A DNA stretch of 64,000 nt from contig NZ_BJNZ01000001.1 of the NCBI RefSeq assembly GCF_006539945.1, positions 293,938 through 357,937 on the forward strand. Direction: 5' to 3'. The stretch comes from Cellulosimicrobium cellulans. Lineage in GTDB: Bacteria > Actinomycetota > Actinomycetes > Actinomycetales > Cellulomonadaceae. Position 1 is the first letter of the stretch. Every line of letters starts with the position of its first letter. Below the pieces are notes generated by a model that was given only the letters and a program-made list of their open reading frames with translations, searched no databases and was not told where the DNA came from. Of the stretch, positions 1 to 8,831 are shown piece by piece. The position numbers and the translations under genes are program-made.

Positions 1-1
1 C

Positions 2-244
2 GCGGTCGTCGTGGCCGACGGCGTCGACCTCGGCGACCGGCTCGGGTCGTTCATCCACGCCGTCGCGGTCGACGGCGTCGTCGTCGGGCGGTGGCGCTGG
101 GTCGTCGGGACGCGCGAGGTCGTCGTCGAGCCGCAGTGGCGCCGCGCGCCCACGCCCGCGGAGGCGGCGGCGTTCGACGAGCAGGTGGCCGCCGTCTCCG
201 CGCACTGGACCCGGGCCGCCGACACCGCCCGACCGCGCCGGTAG
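2..244 (+). CDS. C-terminal end of a winged-helix DNA-binding domain protein (5' truncated by window edge)
   Basis: An open frame enters from the left edge and stops at TAG 242-244. The visible 80 or so residues carry a short beta-rich stretch (HAVAVDGVVVGRWRW) and a helix starting PTPAEAAAFDEQVAAVSAHW. That is the usual tail of the actinobacterial winged-helix family PF06224, distantly related to AlkZ-type DNA glycosylases. In that family this end follows tandem winged-helix domains, which would lie upstream of the window. Function cannot be settled from the tail alone. A GTG at 11 is internal to the longer gene and is not proposed as the start. Confidence 0.6.
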   Translation, partial: AVVVADGVDLGDRLGSFIHAVAVDGVVVGRWRWVVGTREVVVEPQWRRAPTPAEAAAFDEQVAAVSAHWTRAADTARPRR

Positions 245-293
245 GGTGCGGACACACCCGCAGAGCGGCGGGTCCGGGGACAGGGGGACGACG

Positions 294-929
294 ATGCAGG
301 ACGCCACGCCCAGGGACGGGATGCCCGTCGAGGGTCCGGTGGACGACGGCGGGTCAGGGCGCGCTCCGCGCACGCGGGCCGTGCTCGTGGGGGGAGTGCT
401 CGCCGTCGCCGTCCTCGGGGTCGGGATCGCCGCGGCGCTGACCGGCCGCGCGGCGGGGACCGAGCCGAGCGACGCGGGCGGCGGTGCACCGGCCGCGGAG
501 GCGCCGGGGGACGACCCGGCGCTCGCCGGCGAGACCTCGGCACCGCCGCCCGTCGAGACGAACGGGGTGCAGGCGTGCAGCGGCTTCGCCGGCTCCGCGG
601 GAACCCCGATCCACGTCCGGGGCGACGACGGCGAGCCGGCCGAGCTCGGCGGGCTCGAGGGGTGGTGGAACAGCACGCCGGCGAGCGACGCCGGGGGCTG
701 GCTCGACGTCGAGAAGTGGCCCCGTCAGGTGCTCGACCACCCGGCCACGGTCACCGTCGAGACGACGACCGGTACCGTCCTGGAGTCGTTCGACCGCCGC
801 ATGTGCACCGGCGTCGAGGGCTGGACGGCGCCGGACCTGTCCGCGCTGCCGCCGTCGACCGTCGTCGTGCTCGACGCCGAGACGGGCGAGGTCCTGGCCG
901 AGCACCCCGTGGAGCTCGTGACGCCCTGA
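294..929 (+). CDS. Hypothetical single-pass membrane-anchored protein
   Basis: The 211-residue protein begins at ATG 294, chosen because a G-rich ribosome site (AGGGGG) lies a few bases upstream; the GTG at 246 has none. A -10-like TAGGGT sits at 242-247 over the previous stop codon. Residues about 1-27 are polar and proline/glycine rich. One hydrophobic segment follows (VLVGGVLAVAVLGVGIAAAL), then an Ala/Pro/Glu-rich linker and an extracytoplasmic domain with two cysteines (QACSGF, RRMCTG) that could pair. I recognise no family. The layout predicts an N-in, C-out protein with a small disulfide-linked outer domain. Confidence 0.7.
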   Translation: MQDATPRDGMPVEGPVDDGGSGRAPRTRAVLVGGVLAVAVLGVGIAAALTGRAAGTEPSDAGGGAPAAEAPGDDPALAGETSAPPPVETNGVQACSGFAGSAGTPIHVRGDDGEPAELGGLEGWWNSTPASDAGGWLDVEKWPRQVLDHPATVTVETTTGTVLESFDRRMCTGVEGWTAPDLSALPPSTVVVLDAETGEVLAEHPVELVTP

Positions 930-941
930 CCTCGCCCCGCC

Positions 942-1805
942 TCAAGGACGGGGTGCGCCGGGGCGGGTGACGAGGTGGATCAGCACCGACGTCAGCACGA
1001 TCACCCCGACGTACACCGCCATCGCGGGCGGCGACGTCACCGCGAGGAAGGTCAGGGCGGCGTTGCCGACCAGGTGCAGCGTCACCGCAGCCGGCACGCC
1101 ACCCCGCAGGCGCTCGCTGACCAGCCAGTACGCGCTCGAGAGCGGGATCATCGCGAGCAGGAACAGCAGCGCCTCGACGCTCACGAGACCGAGGGACGAC
1201 TGCCACGTCCCGGTGAGCGCGAACAGCGGCACGTGCCAGACCGCCCACACAGCGCCGAGCACGACCGACGTCGCGAGCGGCGAGAGCCGACGTCGCAGGC
1301 GCGGCTGCGCGTAGCCGCGCCACCCGAACTCCTCCGACAGCGGCCCCGCGCACAGCGAGACGAGCGCGAACAGGAGCGGACCGCCCGACCCGGCGACGGC
1401 CGCCGCCCCAGCGGACAGGTCGGCCGTCGGGCCGCCGAGGAACGGGACGACGAGCGCGGTCAGGACCGCCGGCGCGGCGCCGATCCCGACCGCGGCCGGG
1501 AGCCATCGCCCGGCCGCGCCCCAGAGCGCCGTCCGCGGGCTGCGGCGCCCCGCCGCGCGCAGCACGAGCGCGGCCAGCGTCGGGCCGAAGCCGCCGAGCG
1601 CGAAGAGCGCGAACACGACGGGCTCGGCGAGGTCGCCGCCGAGCAGCCACGCGGCACCCCACGACGCCCAGGACAGCCCGAACGCGAGCGCCCAGAACGC
1701 GACGAGCCCGCCGCGGAGGGGCCGCTCGGGGCCGCCGGGGATCGGGGTGGGGGAGAGGGGTCGGAGCCGCGGCGTCGCGGTCCGCGAGTGTGCGCTGGTC
1801 GTCAT
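942..1805 (-). CDS. CPBP family intramembrane metalloprotease (CAAX protease-like)
   Basis: This 287-residue protein has about eight hydrophobic segments. It carries the family signature: motif 1 is LSEEFGWRGYAQPRL, with the paired glutamates and the arginine expected of the active site, and motif 2 is the downstream VWHVPLF, which supplies a histidine. CPBP (Abi/Rce1-like) proteins are membrane proteases that act on prenylated proteins in eukaryotes and on peptides or bacteriocin partners in bacteria; the substrate here is unknown. ATG 1805 is the start. The gene is divergent from the alditol oxidase, and a palindromic repeat lies between them. Confidence 0.85.
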   Translation of the reverse strand: MTTSAHSRTATPRLRPLSPTPIPGGPERPLRGGLVAFWALAFGLSWASWGAAWLLGGDLAEPVVFALFALGGFGPTLAALVLRAAGRRSPRTALWGAAGRWLPAAVGIGAAPAVLTALVVPFLGGPTADLSAGAAAVAGSGGPLLFALVSLCAGPLSEEFGWRGYAQPRLRRRLSPLATSVVLGAVWAVWHVPLFALTGTWQSSLGLVSVEALLFLLAMIPLSSAYWLVSERLRGGVPAAVTLHLVGNAALTFLAVTSPPAMAVYVGVIVLTSVLIHLVTRPGAPRP

Positions 1806-1912
1806 GTCTCGATCCCACCGGTTCGTCCCGCTCCCCAGAGCCCGGGCCGCCCCCGACCTGGGGTGGGGACAACCCCACCGCCCGGCTCACCCAGCACGAC
1901 CTTGCCCGTCGT

Positions 1913-1967
1913 CGAACACGACCTTGAGGTCGTTCTGGGCGCCAGAACGTCCCTCAGATCGTGTTCG
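1913..1967. repeat. Palindromic extragenic repeat, copy 1
   Basis: Two 26-base arms (1913-1938 and 1942-1967) flank a 3-base loop and pair with five mismatches. The outer bases CGAACACGA and TCGTGTTCG match copy 2 at 3322. It sits between divergent genes, so it is not an ordinary terminator. This is the most diverged of the four copies in the window. Confidence 0.8.
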
Positions 1968-1987
1968 GCCGGGAGGGAGGTGGCAGG

Positions 1988-3292
1988 GTGGGAGGCGTGA
2001 CGACGACGCCCGACGTACCCCGACCGGCCAACTGGGCCGGCAATCTCACCTACTCCTCGGCGGAGGTCGTGCACCCCGAGAGGCCGGAGGCGCTGGTCGA
2101 CGTCGTGCGGCGTTCGCGGCGCGTCAAGGCGCTCGGGTCGCGGCACTCGTTCGGGGACGTCGCGGACACGCCCGGGACGCACGTCGTCCTCGACCGGTAC
2201 GACGACGGCCGCCCGCCCGTCGTGATCGACCCGGCCACGGGCGTGGCGTCGGTCGCGGCGGGGCTGCGGTACGGCGACGTGACGCGGCACGTGCAGGCCG
2301 CGGGCCGCGCGCTCGCGAACCTCGCGTCGCTCCCGCACATCTCCGTCGCGGGGTCCGTCGCGACGGCGACCCACGGCTCGGGCGACGAGGTGGGCTCGCT
2401 CGCGAGCGCCGTCGTCGGGCTCGAGCTGGTCACGGGCGACGGCGAGCGCCGGACGCTGCGACGCGGCGACGCGGACCTCCCTGGCGCGGTCGTCGCGCTC
2501 GGAGCGCTGGGCGTGGTGACCCGGGTCGAGCTCGAGACCGTCCCGACGTTCGACGTGCGCCAGGACGTGCACGTCGGGCTGCCGTGGGACGCGGTGACGG
2601 CGCACTACGACGAGCTCACGGCGTCGGCGTACTCGGTGAGCCTCTTCACGGACTGGGGGCCCGACGGCGTCCAGCAGGTCTGGCGCAAGTCCCGCCTCGC
2701 GCCGGGGGAGCGGGGCGTGACCCGGGCGGACCTCTTCGGGGCGACGCCAGCGACGACGATGCTGCACCCCCTGCCCGGCGTCGACCCCGTGCACTGCACG
2801 CGCCAGCTCGGCGAGCCCGGCCCGTGGAACGAGCGGCTGCCGCACTTCCGGCTCGACTTCACGCCCAGCAACGGCGCGGAGCTCCAGTCGGAGTACCTCG
2901 TGCCGCGAGCCCGGGCGCAGGAGGCGTTCGCGGCGATGCGCGACCTCGGCCCGCGCGTGACCCCGCTGCTCCAGGTGGGGGAGGTCCGCACCGTCGCGGC
3001 CGATGCGGAACCGCTGTGGCTCAGCCCGTTCGACGGCCCGGCGGTCGGCGTGCACCTCACGTGGAAGCCCCTGGCCGACGACGTCGCGCGCGTCCTGCCC
3101 GACGTGGAGGCCGCGCTGCTCCCGCTGGGCGCGCGCCCGCACTGGGGCAAGCTCTCGCACGCGCTCGTCCACGACCCCGGCTCGGTCGCGACGCTCTACC
3201 CGCGCTTCGACGACTTCGGGGAGCTCGTGCAGCGGTACGACCCCGACGGCCGCTTCCTCGGCGGCTACGTCGAGCGCCTCCTGACGAGCTGA
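1988..3292 (+). CDS. FAD-linked alditol (xylitol/sorbitol) oxidase family protein
   Basis: The 434-residue product has an N-terminal FAD_binding_4 domain and a C-terminal D-arabinono-1,4-lactone oxidase domain, the layout of actinobacterial alditol oxidases of about 420 residues. GSRHSFG (His53) matches the site of covalent FAD attachment in this family. ATHGSG and the C-terminal HWGKLSH are further family hallmarks. Such enzymes oxidise polyols such as xylitol at C1 and release hydrogen peroxide. GTG 1988 is chosen because GGGAGGGAGG (1971-1980) sits 7 bases upstream. A GTG at 1961 is open in frame but lies inside the palindromic repeat. There is no signal peptide. The gene stands alone between repeat copies 1 and 2. 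Confidence 0.85.
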   Translation: MGGVTTTPDVPRPANWAGNLTYSSAEVVHPERPEALVDVVRRSRRVKALGSRHSFGDVADTPGTHVVLDRYDDGRPPVVIDPATGVASVAAGLRYGDVTRHVQAAGRALANLASLPHISVAGSVATATHGSGDEVGSLASAVVGLELVTGDGERRTLRRGDADLPGAVVALGALGVVTRVELETVPTFDVRQDVHVGLPWDAVTAHYDELTASAYSVSLFTDWGPDGVQQVWRKSRLAPGERGVTRADLFGATPATTMLHPLPGVDPVHCTRQLGEPGPWNERLPHFRLDFTPSNGAELQSEYLVPRARAQEAFAAMRDLGPRVTPLLQVGEVRTVAADAEPLWLSPFDGPAVGVHLTWKPLADDVARVLPDVEAALLPLGARPHWGKLSHALVHDPGSVATLYPRFDDFGELVQRYDPDGRFLGGYVERLLTS

Positions 3293-3321
3293 CCCCCTGA
3301 GTCACCGCCCGCCCCCATCGC

Positions 3322-3382
3322 CGTCGAACACGACATGAGGGTCGTTATCCGGCGGATAGCGACCCTCATGTCGTGTTCGACG
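3322..3382. repeat. Palindromic extragenic repeat, copy 2 (best formed)
   Basis: Arms of 29 bases (3322-3350 and 3354-3382) pair with a single mismatch around a 3-base loop. The core reads CGAACACGACATGAGGGTCG on the left with its reverse complement on the right. It lies 29 bases after the alditol oxidase stop. It could stop transcription there, but the same element also occurs between divergent genes. Confidence 0.9.
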
Positions 3383-3551
3383 GGGTGGTTCGTCACGGTT
3401 CGGCGTCGATGTACCTGCCGGTTTGGTGAGTGGGGCGCTGCGGCCTCAGACTCTTGCGCAGGTGCTGCGCACCGCCGGGTCCTCTGTTCCCCGTACGTTC
3501 CTCGGCCTCCGGGCCGGGTGCTGACGTAACACGACGGAGACGATCGGTGTC

Positions 3552-3557
3552 TACGCT
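3552..3557 (+). promoter_or_regulatory. Candidate -10 element for the amino-acid ABC operon
   Basis: TACGCT fits the actinobacterial TANNNT pattern and lies 35 bases before the lipoprotein ATG, leaving a short leader with a GGAGAA ribosome site. No convincing -35 is seen. The rest of 3383-3592 holds no gene I can support. Confidence 0.35.
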
Positions 3558-3592
3558 GCCCCTGCCCGGCCCCCACCCGATCGGAGAACACC

Positions 3593-4537
3593 ATGCGTAC
3601 GACCCTGCGCAAGCTTCCCCTCGGCCTCGTCGCGCTCACCGCGACGAGCGCCCTCCTGCTCACCGCGTGCACCGACGCCTCCCAGACCGGGACGGACGAC
3701 AGCACCGGGGGATCCGACGAGACGTCGTCCGCGCCGTCGTTCGACCCCTCGACGATCGAGGTCGACGACGCGGCCGCCGCGCTGCTGCCCGAGGACGTCG
3801 CGTCCGCGGGGACGCTCGTCGTCGCCTCGAACACGGAGTACGCGCCCGCCGAGTTCATCGACGCGGACGGCACGACCCCGATCGGCTTCGACATCGACGT
3901 CATCAAGGCGGTCGGCGCGACGCTCGGCCTCGACGTCGAGGTCCAGTCGGCCGACTTCCCGGCGATCATCCCCGCGCTCGGCACCAAGTACGACGCCGGC
4001 ATCTCCTCCTTCACGATCACGGAGGAGCGCATGAAGGAGGCCAACATGATCTCCTTCCTCAACGCGGGCTCCGCGTACGCGGTCGCGGCGGGCAACCCGG
4101 ACGACGTCGACCCGGCGAGTCTGTGCGGGCTGACCGTCGCCGTCCAGACCGGCACCATCCAGGACGAGGACATCGCGGTGCAGAGCCAGGCGTGCACCGA
4201 CGCGGGCGAGGAGAAGATCGACATCCTCCAGTACGAGTCGCAGTCCGACGCCACGACGAACGTCGCGGGCGGCAAGGCGCAGGTGCTCTACGCGGACTCG
4301 CCGGTGATCGGCTACGCGGTCGAGCAGACCGGGGGCCAGCTCGAGCAGCTCGGCGACGTGTTCGACAGCGCGCCCCAGGGCGTCGTCGTCGCGAAGGACG
4401 ACACCGAGCTCGCCGCCGCGATCCAGGCGGCGCTCCAGTCGCTCATGGACAGCGGCCAGCTCGTCGAGATCCTCGGCGCGTGGGGCAGCGGCGACGCCGC
4501 GCTCGACACCGCGGAGATCAACCCGTCCGTCGGCTGA
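3593..4537 (+). CDS. ABC transporter substrate-binding lipoprotein, polar amino-acid type
   Basis: The 314-residue protein has a lipoprotein signal ending in LLTAC (Cys26), then a Ser/Thr/Asp-rich tether. The SBP_bac_3 domain starts near GTLVVASNTEYAPAEF; that opening and IGFDIDVIKAVGATLGLDVE are typical of polar amino-acid binding proteins. It captures the substrate outside the membrane for the permease and ATPase that follow. ATG 3593 has a GGAGAA site 5 bases upstream. A strong stem-loop after its stop probably sets its level above that of the other two genes. The substrate (for example glutamate, glutamine, arginine or cystine) cannot be read from sequence. Confidence 0.9.
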   Translation: MRTTLRKLPLGLVALTATSALLLTACTDASQTGTDDSTGGSDETSSAPSFDPSTIEVDDAAAALLPEDVASAGTLVVASNTEYAPAEFIDADGTTPIGFDIDVIKAVGATLGLDVEVQSADFPAIIPALGTKYDAGISSFTITEERMKEANMISFLNAGSAYAVAAGNPDDVDPASLCGLTVAVQTGTIQDEDIAVQSQACTDAGEEKIDILQYESQSDATTNVAGGKAQVLYADSPVIGYAVEQTGGQLEQLGDVFDSAPQGVVVAKDDTELAAAIQAALQSLMDSGQLVEILGAWGSGDAALDTAEINPSVG

Positions 4538-4583
4538 CGCCCCCGCGCTGCTCTCAGCTCATCCCCAGCCCAGTCTCCGCCGT

Positions 4584-4612
4584 GTCGCGGGCGCCCGTGC
4601 GGCGCCCGCGAC
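4584..4612 (+). terminator. Intercistronic stem-loop between binding protein and permease
   Basis: A perfect 12-bp stem (GTCGCGGGCGCC with its complement) closes a 5-base loop. There is no T tract. In importer operons a stem here commonly protects the binding-protein mRNA or partly terminates transcription. Confidence 0.6.
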
Positions 4613-4693
4613 CGGCACACTGGACGCCTGCGCGGACGATGCCGTCCGCGCGGCCCGGCTCGTGCCCCGAGCCCCGACACCCCGAGGTGCACC

Positions 4694-5710
4694 ATGACCG
4701 GTAGGACACCCGGCGGCGACGCCGCCGGCGCACCGGGAGACGACCCGGTCCCCGACCGCATCCACGCCCGACCCGTCCCGCGGCCCGGCAGGTGGATCTC
4801 TGCCGTCGTGCTGCTGGTCCTCGCCGCGATGGCCGCCAACGCCCTGCTGACGAACGAGAAGTTCCGGTGGGACGTCGTCTGGCTCTACTTCCGCGACGTG
4901 ACGGTCGTGCGCGGTGTGGGCTGGACGCTCGTGCTCACGTTCTGCTCGATGGCGATCGCGATCGTGCTCGCCGTGCTGCTCGCGATCATGCGACGGTCGG
5001 ACAACCCCGTCATGAAGTCGGTGAGCTGGGGCTACATCTGGTTCTTCCGCGGCACCCCGATCTACACCCAGCTCGTGTTCTGGGGTCTCGTGTCGGTGCT
5101 CTACCCCCGCCTGAGCCTCGGCATCCCGTTCGGCCCCGAGTTCTTCGAGTTCCGCACGGCGGACCTGTTCACGGCGTTCGTGTGCGCGCTCATCGGGCTC
5201 TCGCTCAACGAGGCCGCGTACCTCGCGGAGATCGTGCGTGCGGGTCTCGGGTCCGTCGACCCGGGGCAGACCGAGGCGGCCAAGGCCCTCGGCATGAAGG
5301 ACGGCAAGATCCTGCGGCGCATCGTGCTGCCGCAGGCGATGCGCGTCATCGTGCCCCCGACGGGCAACGAGACGATCTCCCTGCTCAAGACGACGTCCCT
5401 CGTGCTCGCGGTGCCGTTCACGCTCGACCTCCAGTACTCGACCAACGCCATCGGCAACCGGATCTTCCTGCCGATCCCGCTGCTCATGGTCGCGGCGATC
5501 TGGTACCTGCTCATCACGAGCGTCCTCATGGTCGGCCAGCACTACATCGAGCGGTACTACGGCCGCGGGTTCGGCACGCAGACGGCGGCCCGACGCCGCG
5601 GGCGCGGGCCGGGAGGCAAGGGCGGCGGCCGCACGAAGCCCCGCAAGCAGGACCTCATCGCCGCGTCCGGCACGACCAAGGACGACCCCTTCCTGGAGGT
5701 GACCCCGTGA
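4694..5710 (+). CDS. ABC transporter permease, polar amino-acid (HisM/GlnP) type
   Basis: The 338-residue integral membrane protein has about five transmembrane segments after a polar N-terminus of some 35 residues. The EAA-type loop that contacts the ATPase is visible as [39 protein letters not shown] is characteristic of the HEQRo amino-acid permease family. The C-terminus is a basic, glycine-rich tail ([20 protein letters not shown]) longer than usual. The single permease gene implies a homodimeric channel. Its stop overlaps the ATPase start by 4 bases, so the two are translationally coupled. Confidence 0.9.
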   Translation: MTGRTPGGDAAGAPGDDPVPDRIHARPVPRPGRWISAVVLLVLAAMAANALLTNEKFRWDVVWLYFRDVTVVRGVGWTLVLTFCSMAIAIVLAVLLAIMRRSDNPVMKSVSWGYIWFFRGTPIYTQLVFWGLVSVLYPRLSLGIPFGPEFFEFRTADLFTAFVCALIGLSLNEAAYLAEIVRAGLGSVDPGQTEAAKALGMKDGKILRRIVLPQAMRVIVPPTGNETISLLKTTSLVLAVPFTLDLQYSTNAIGNRIFLPIPLLMVAAIWYLLITSVLMVGQHYIERYYGRGFGTQTAARRRGRGPGGKGGGRTKPRKQDLIAASGTTKDDPFLEVTP

Positions 5711-6540
5711 GCGGGACGCACGAGGCAGCATCCACGGCGGTCGACCGCGCCACGACCACCACGGACGCCACGCCGATGGTGCAGGTCGAGGGCCTGCACA
5801 AGATGTTCGGCGACCTGCACGTGCTCAAGGGCGTGGACCTCGAGGTCCCGCGCGGCTCGGTGTGCGTCGTCCTGGGACCGTCCGGGTCCGGCAAGTCGAC
5901 GCTCCTGCGCTGCGTCAACGAGCTCGAGGAGATCACCGGTGGGCGCATCCGCGTCGACGGCGAGCTCATGGGCTACCGCGAGGTGACCAAGGACGGGCGC
6001 ACCCGCCTGCACCGCCTGCACCCCAAGGTCGTCGCGCGCCAGCGCTCGCGCATCGGCATGGTGTTCCAGCGCTTCAACCTGTTCCCCCACATGACCGCGC
6101 TCGAGAACGTCGCGGAGGCGCCGGTGCAGGTGCAGGGCCTCGGGAAGGCGGCCGCGCGCGCACGGGCCACCGAGCTCCTGGAGCGCGTCGGCCTCGCCGA
6201 CCGCGCGGACCACTACCCGGCGCAGCTCTCCGGCGGGCAGCAGCAGCGCGTGGCGATCGCGCGGGCGCTCGCGATGGAGCCCGAGCTCATGCTGTTCGAC
6301 GAGCCGACGTCCGCGCTCGACCCCGAGCTCGTCGGCGAGGTGCTCGCCGTCATGCGCGACCTCGCGCGGTCCGGCATGACGATGATGGTCGTGACGCACG
6401 AGATCGGGTTCGCGCGCGAGGTCGCGGACGCCGTCGTCTTCATGGACGAGGGCGTCATCGTCGAGCAGGGCACGCCTCAGCAGGTGCTCGGGGACCCGCA
6501 GCACGAGCGCACGCGGTCGTTCCTCGCGCACGTGCTGTAG
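5707..6540 (+). CDS. ABC transporter ATP-binding protein, polar amino-acid type
   Basis: The 277-residue ATPase begins at GTG 5707, overlapping the permease stop. Walker A is GPSGSGKST, the Q-loop is [12 protein letters not shown], the signature is [15 protein letters not shown], Walker B is [14 protein letters not shown], and the switch histidine is in VVTHE. These match the GlnQ/HisP subfamily. An insert between Walker A and the Q-loop ([19 protein letters not shown]) is slightly longer than in GlnQ. It powers import by the lipoprotein and permease upstream. An open frame continues far upstream of 5707 but belongs to the permease region. Confidence 0.92.
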   Translation: MSGTHEAASTAVDRATTTTDATPMVQVEGLHKMFGDLHVLKGVDLEVPRGSVCVVLGPSGSGKSTLLRCVNELEEITGGRIRVDGELMGYREVTKDGRTRLHRLHPKVVARQRSRIGMVFQRFNLFPHMTALENVAEAPVQVQGLGKAAARARATELLERVGLADRADHYPAQLSGGQQQRVAIARALAMEPELMLFDEPTSALDPELVGEVLAVMRDLARSGMTMMVVTHEIGFAREVADAVVFMDEGVIVEQGTPQQVLGDPQHERTRSFLAHVL

Positions 6541-6552
6541 GGAGGGCGCCCC

Positions 6553-6777
6553 TCAGCCCGCGCGACGGCGGCGCGGCAGAGCCGGGGCGTCGTGCGCCGC
6601 GAGGAGGCGGGGCGAGAGCCCGGTGGGGCGAGCGACCGTGACCATCTCCCCGCTGAGCGCCCGGCCCAGGTGCACGAGCGGCAGCATGTTCTCGTGCTCG
6701 ACCACGAGCGCGTCGTAGATCGGGGTCTCGCTGTCCGGGGCGTGGGAGCGGGTGTGGGAGGGAGATCGCGTCAGCAC
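6553..6777 (-). CDS. Small hypothetical protein
   Basis: A 74-residue protein starting at GTG 6777, with the G/A-rich sequence AAGGTGGGAGG just upstream. The middle is well ordered (PIYDALVVEHENMLPLVHLG) and the end is arginine-rich. Third codon positions are strongly G/C, as in real genes here. It lies between the convergent ABC ATPase and a divergent SRPBCC gene. I recognise no family. A start three codons upstream (GTG 6786) is also possible. Confidence 0.55.
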   Translation of the reverse strand: MLTRSPSHTRSHAPDSETPIYDALVVEHENMLPLVHLGRALSGEMVTVARPTGLSPRLLAAHDAPALPRRRRAG

Positions 6778-6973
6778 GCCTCCCACCTTCCGTGAGGGAC
6801 GTGCGTTCCGCGACCGGAAGCGGTGACGTGTCCGTGAGACGTTCGTGGAGACCGGGCGCGCGCGCCGCGCACCGGCGCCGACGAGCCACCGGTGGCGCGA
6901 CGTCGTCGGGCGCGGTTCACTGCATCCTGACGCGCACCGGCCGCCGCGTCCCGGTCGCACCCGGGAGGACCGC

Positions 6974-7414
6974 ATGAGCCTCGCCCCGATCGTCCACGAG
7001 CTCCGCCTCGCGTGCCCCGTCGAGGTCGCCTTCGACACGTACGTCGACCGGATCGCGGAGTGGTGGCCCCCCGGGTACACCGACGACGCCGGGTCGTTCT
7101 CCGGGCTCGTCGTCGAGCCCGTCGTCGGCGGTCGCGTGCTCGCGTCCCACGGCGCCGACGAGCAGGTGTGGGGGCGCGTGACGCTCTGGGAGCGGGCGAC
7201 CCACCTCGCCCACACGTTCACCCCGGGGCAGCCGCCCGGCCGGGCGTCGCTCGTCCGGGTCGACCTGCGGCCGAGCGCCACCGGGACCGCCGTGCGGTTC
7301 GAGCACGGCGGGTGGGCGCCCGGCAGCGAGCGCGTGCGGTCGCGCTTCACCGGGTGGCCACGCATCCTCAGCCGCTACGCGCACCTCGCCGAGCACCCCG
7401 ACCCGGAGAAGTGA
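6974..7414 (+). CDS. SRPBCC (START/AHSA1-like) domain protein
   Basis: The 146-residue protein starts at ATG 6974 behind GGGAGGA; the frame is open further upstream but without coding character. It is a single SRPBCC fold with the typical opening HELRLACPVEVAFDTYVDRIAEWWPP, a central EPVVGGRVL strand and a C-terminal helix ending in SRYAHLAE. Family members bind hydrophobic ligands or act as Aha1-like modulators, and many have no known ligand. It converges on the coiled-coil gene with 31 bases between stops. Confidence 0.8.
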   Translation: MSLAPIVHELRLACPVEVAFDTYVDRIAEWWPPGYTDDAGSFSGLVVEPVVGGRVLASHGADEQVWGRVTLWERATHLAHTFTPGQPPGRASLVRVDLRPSATGTAVRFEHGGWAPGSERVRSRFTGWPRILSRYAHLAEHPDPEK

Positions 7415-7445
7415 CGTCCGGGCTCGCCGGGGGGTCGCTGCGGTC

Positions 7446-8516
7446 TCACCAGCCCCAGTCGCCCCAGTCCCAGCTGCCGTCGTCGGCGTTCCCGCCGTTG
7501 CCGTTGCCGTTGCCGTTGTTGCCGTTGCCGTCGTTCCCCGGGCCGGGCCGGTTCTGCTGGTCGCGCTCGTCCTGCTGCTTCTGCCGGTCGTCGAGCTCCT
7601 GCGACCGCTTGGCGGCGTCCTCCTCGGCCTTCGTGATCGCCGCCTCGCGCTCGGTGAGCTGCGTCGTCGCCGCGTCCAGCTCGGCGCGCTGGGCCTCCAG
7701 GTCGGCCCGCTCCGACTCGAGCTGCTCGCGCTCGGCCGCGACCTCGCTCTGCACACGCTGCGCCTCGGCCTTCTCGCGCTGCGCCTCCCCCTGTGCGGAG
7801 AGCGTCAGACCGATGCCGACGAGCAGGCCGAGAGCGACGCCCGCGAGGCCGACGGCGGTCGGGACGAGCCATCGGCGGCCGCGGTCGGGGGCGGCGTCCT
7901 CGTCGTCGTCGGCACCGGGGAGCGCGAGCGGACCGACGCCCCCGGAGGCGCGCGCCGGGACCGCCGTCGCGCGCGGCGGTGCCGCGGCCGGCGACGGGCC
8001 GACGGGGACCACGCCGGACCGCGCGGTTCCGGCCGAGACCGTCGGGGCCGCGCCCGCGACCGCCGGGCGCACGGCCGGGTCGTCCAGCAGCGCGCCGAGG
8101 GCGGGGAGGATCATCGTCGAGCCGGCGACGGGGTGGTCGTCGACGGCGCCCGTCGCGACCGGGGCGAGCGTCGCCACGTGCGTCGCGTCGACCCCCGGAC
8201 CCGTGCCGGGTGCACCGACCACCGGGGCCGCGCCGACCACCGAGGTCGCTCCGACCGCGGGGGTCGCTCCGGACGAGCGCGCGCGCAGCGACCGGCGCGT
8301 CGGCGTCCCGGCCCCGGACGGCAGGGGCTCGGTCGTGCGGAGGACCGGCGCGTCCGGGAGGGGCACGGGGACCGGGGACCCCGAGGTCGCGGCGTCCTCC
8401 CAGAACACCCAGCCCGGGGGCGGGGCCGGCCAGGACGGGTCCGGGTGCCAGTCGGTCGTGGGGGTGAAGCCCTCGGGGACGGGCCACCCCGGGGGCGGCA
8501 CGAACCGCACGGCCAT
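7446..8516 (-). CDS. Membrane protein with coiled coil and Gly/Asn-Trp tail
   Basis: The 356-residue protein starts at ATG 8516 behind GGAGGA. Order: an N-terminal Pro/Trp motif (WHPDPSWPAPPPGWVFW) resembling the short PPGW boxes of actinobacterial membrane proteins; about 170 disordered residues; one transmembrane segment (WLVPTAVGLAGVALGLLVGI); a charged coiled coil of about 75 residues rich in Glu, Gln and Arg; and a tail of Gly/Asn repeats ending SWDWGDWGW. The topology suggests an external coiled coil with a sticky aromatic end, possibly a cell-envelope component. No enzyme domain is visible. A -10-like TACTGT lies on the minus strand at 8594-8599. Confidence 0.75.
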   Translation of the reverse strand: MAVRFVPPPGWPVPEGFTPTTDWHPDPSWPAPPPGWVFWEDAATSGSPVPVPLPDAPVLRTTEPLPSGAGTPTRRSLRARSSGATPAVGATSVVGAAPVVGAPGTGPGVDATHVATLAPVATGAVDDHPVAGSTMILPALGALLDDPAVRPAVAGAAPTVSAGTARSGVVPVGPSPAAAPPRATAVPARASGGVGPLALPGADDDEDAAPDRGRRWLVPTAVGLAGVALGLLVGIGLTLSAQGEAQREKAEAQRVQSEVAAEREQLESERADLEAQRAELDAATTQLTEREAAITKAEEDAAKRSQELDDRQKQQDERDQQNRPGPGNDGNGNNGNGNGNGGNADDGSWDWGDWGW

Positions 8517-8831
8517 GGGGTCCTCCTTCGGTAGCGTCCGGCGCACGGTCGACGGGGACGCAGGGTCTCGACGGGGCTCCGGCTTCGACGGGAACAGTAG
8601 GGGAGTCGTGGCCACCGGCACGAATCGGCGCCGCGACGTGGGTGGCCGCTGGTAGAACGGACGCAGACCGGCGAGGCGGCCCAGCTCCCGCCCCGGCGGC
8701 GATCGTCCCCCGACCCGGAGGTGTGCGTGTTCCTCGTCGACGAGCCGGCGCTGCGGACCGTCGCGGCCGAACCCGGCCGGACCGTCACGGGCGGCGCGCC
8801 CGCGCGCGAACGCGTCCTCGTGCACTCGGCG

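Noticed and set aside
1961..1987. Longer start for the alditol oxidase at GTG 1961
   Set aside because: It lies inside the right arm of the palindromic repeat and lacks a ribosome site; GTG 1988 has GGGAGGGAGG at good spacing.
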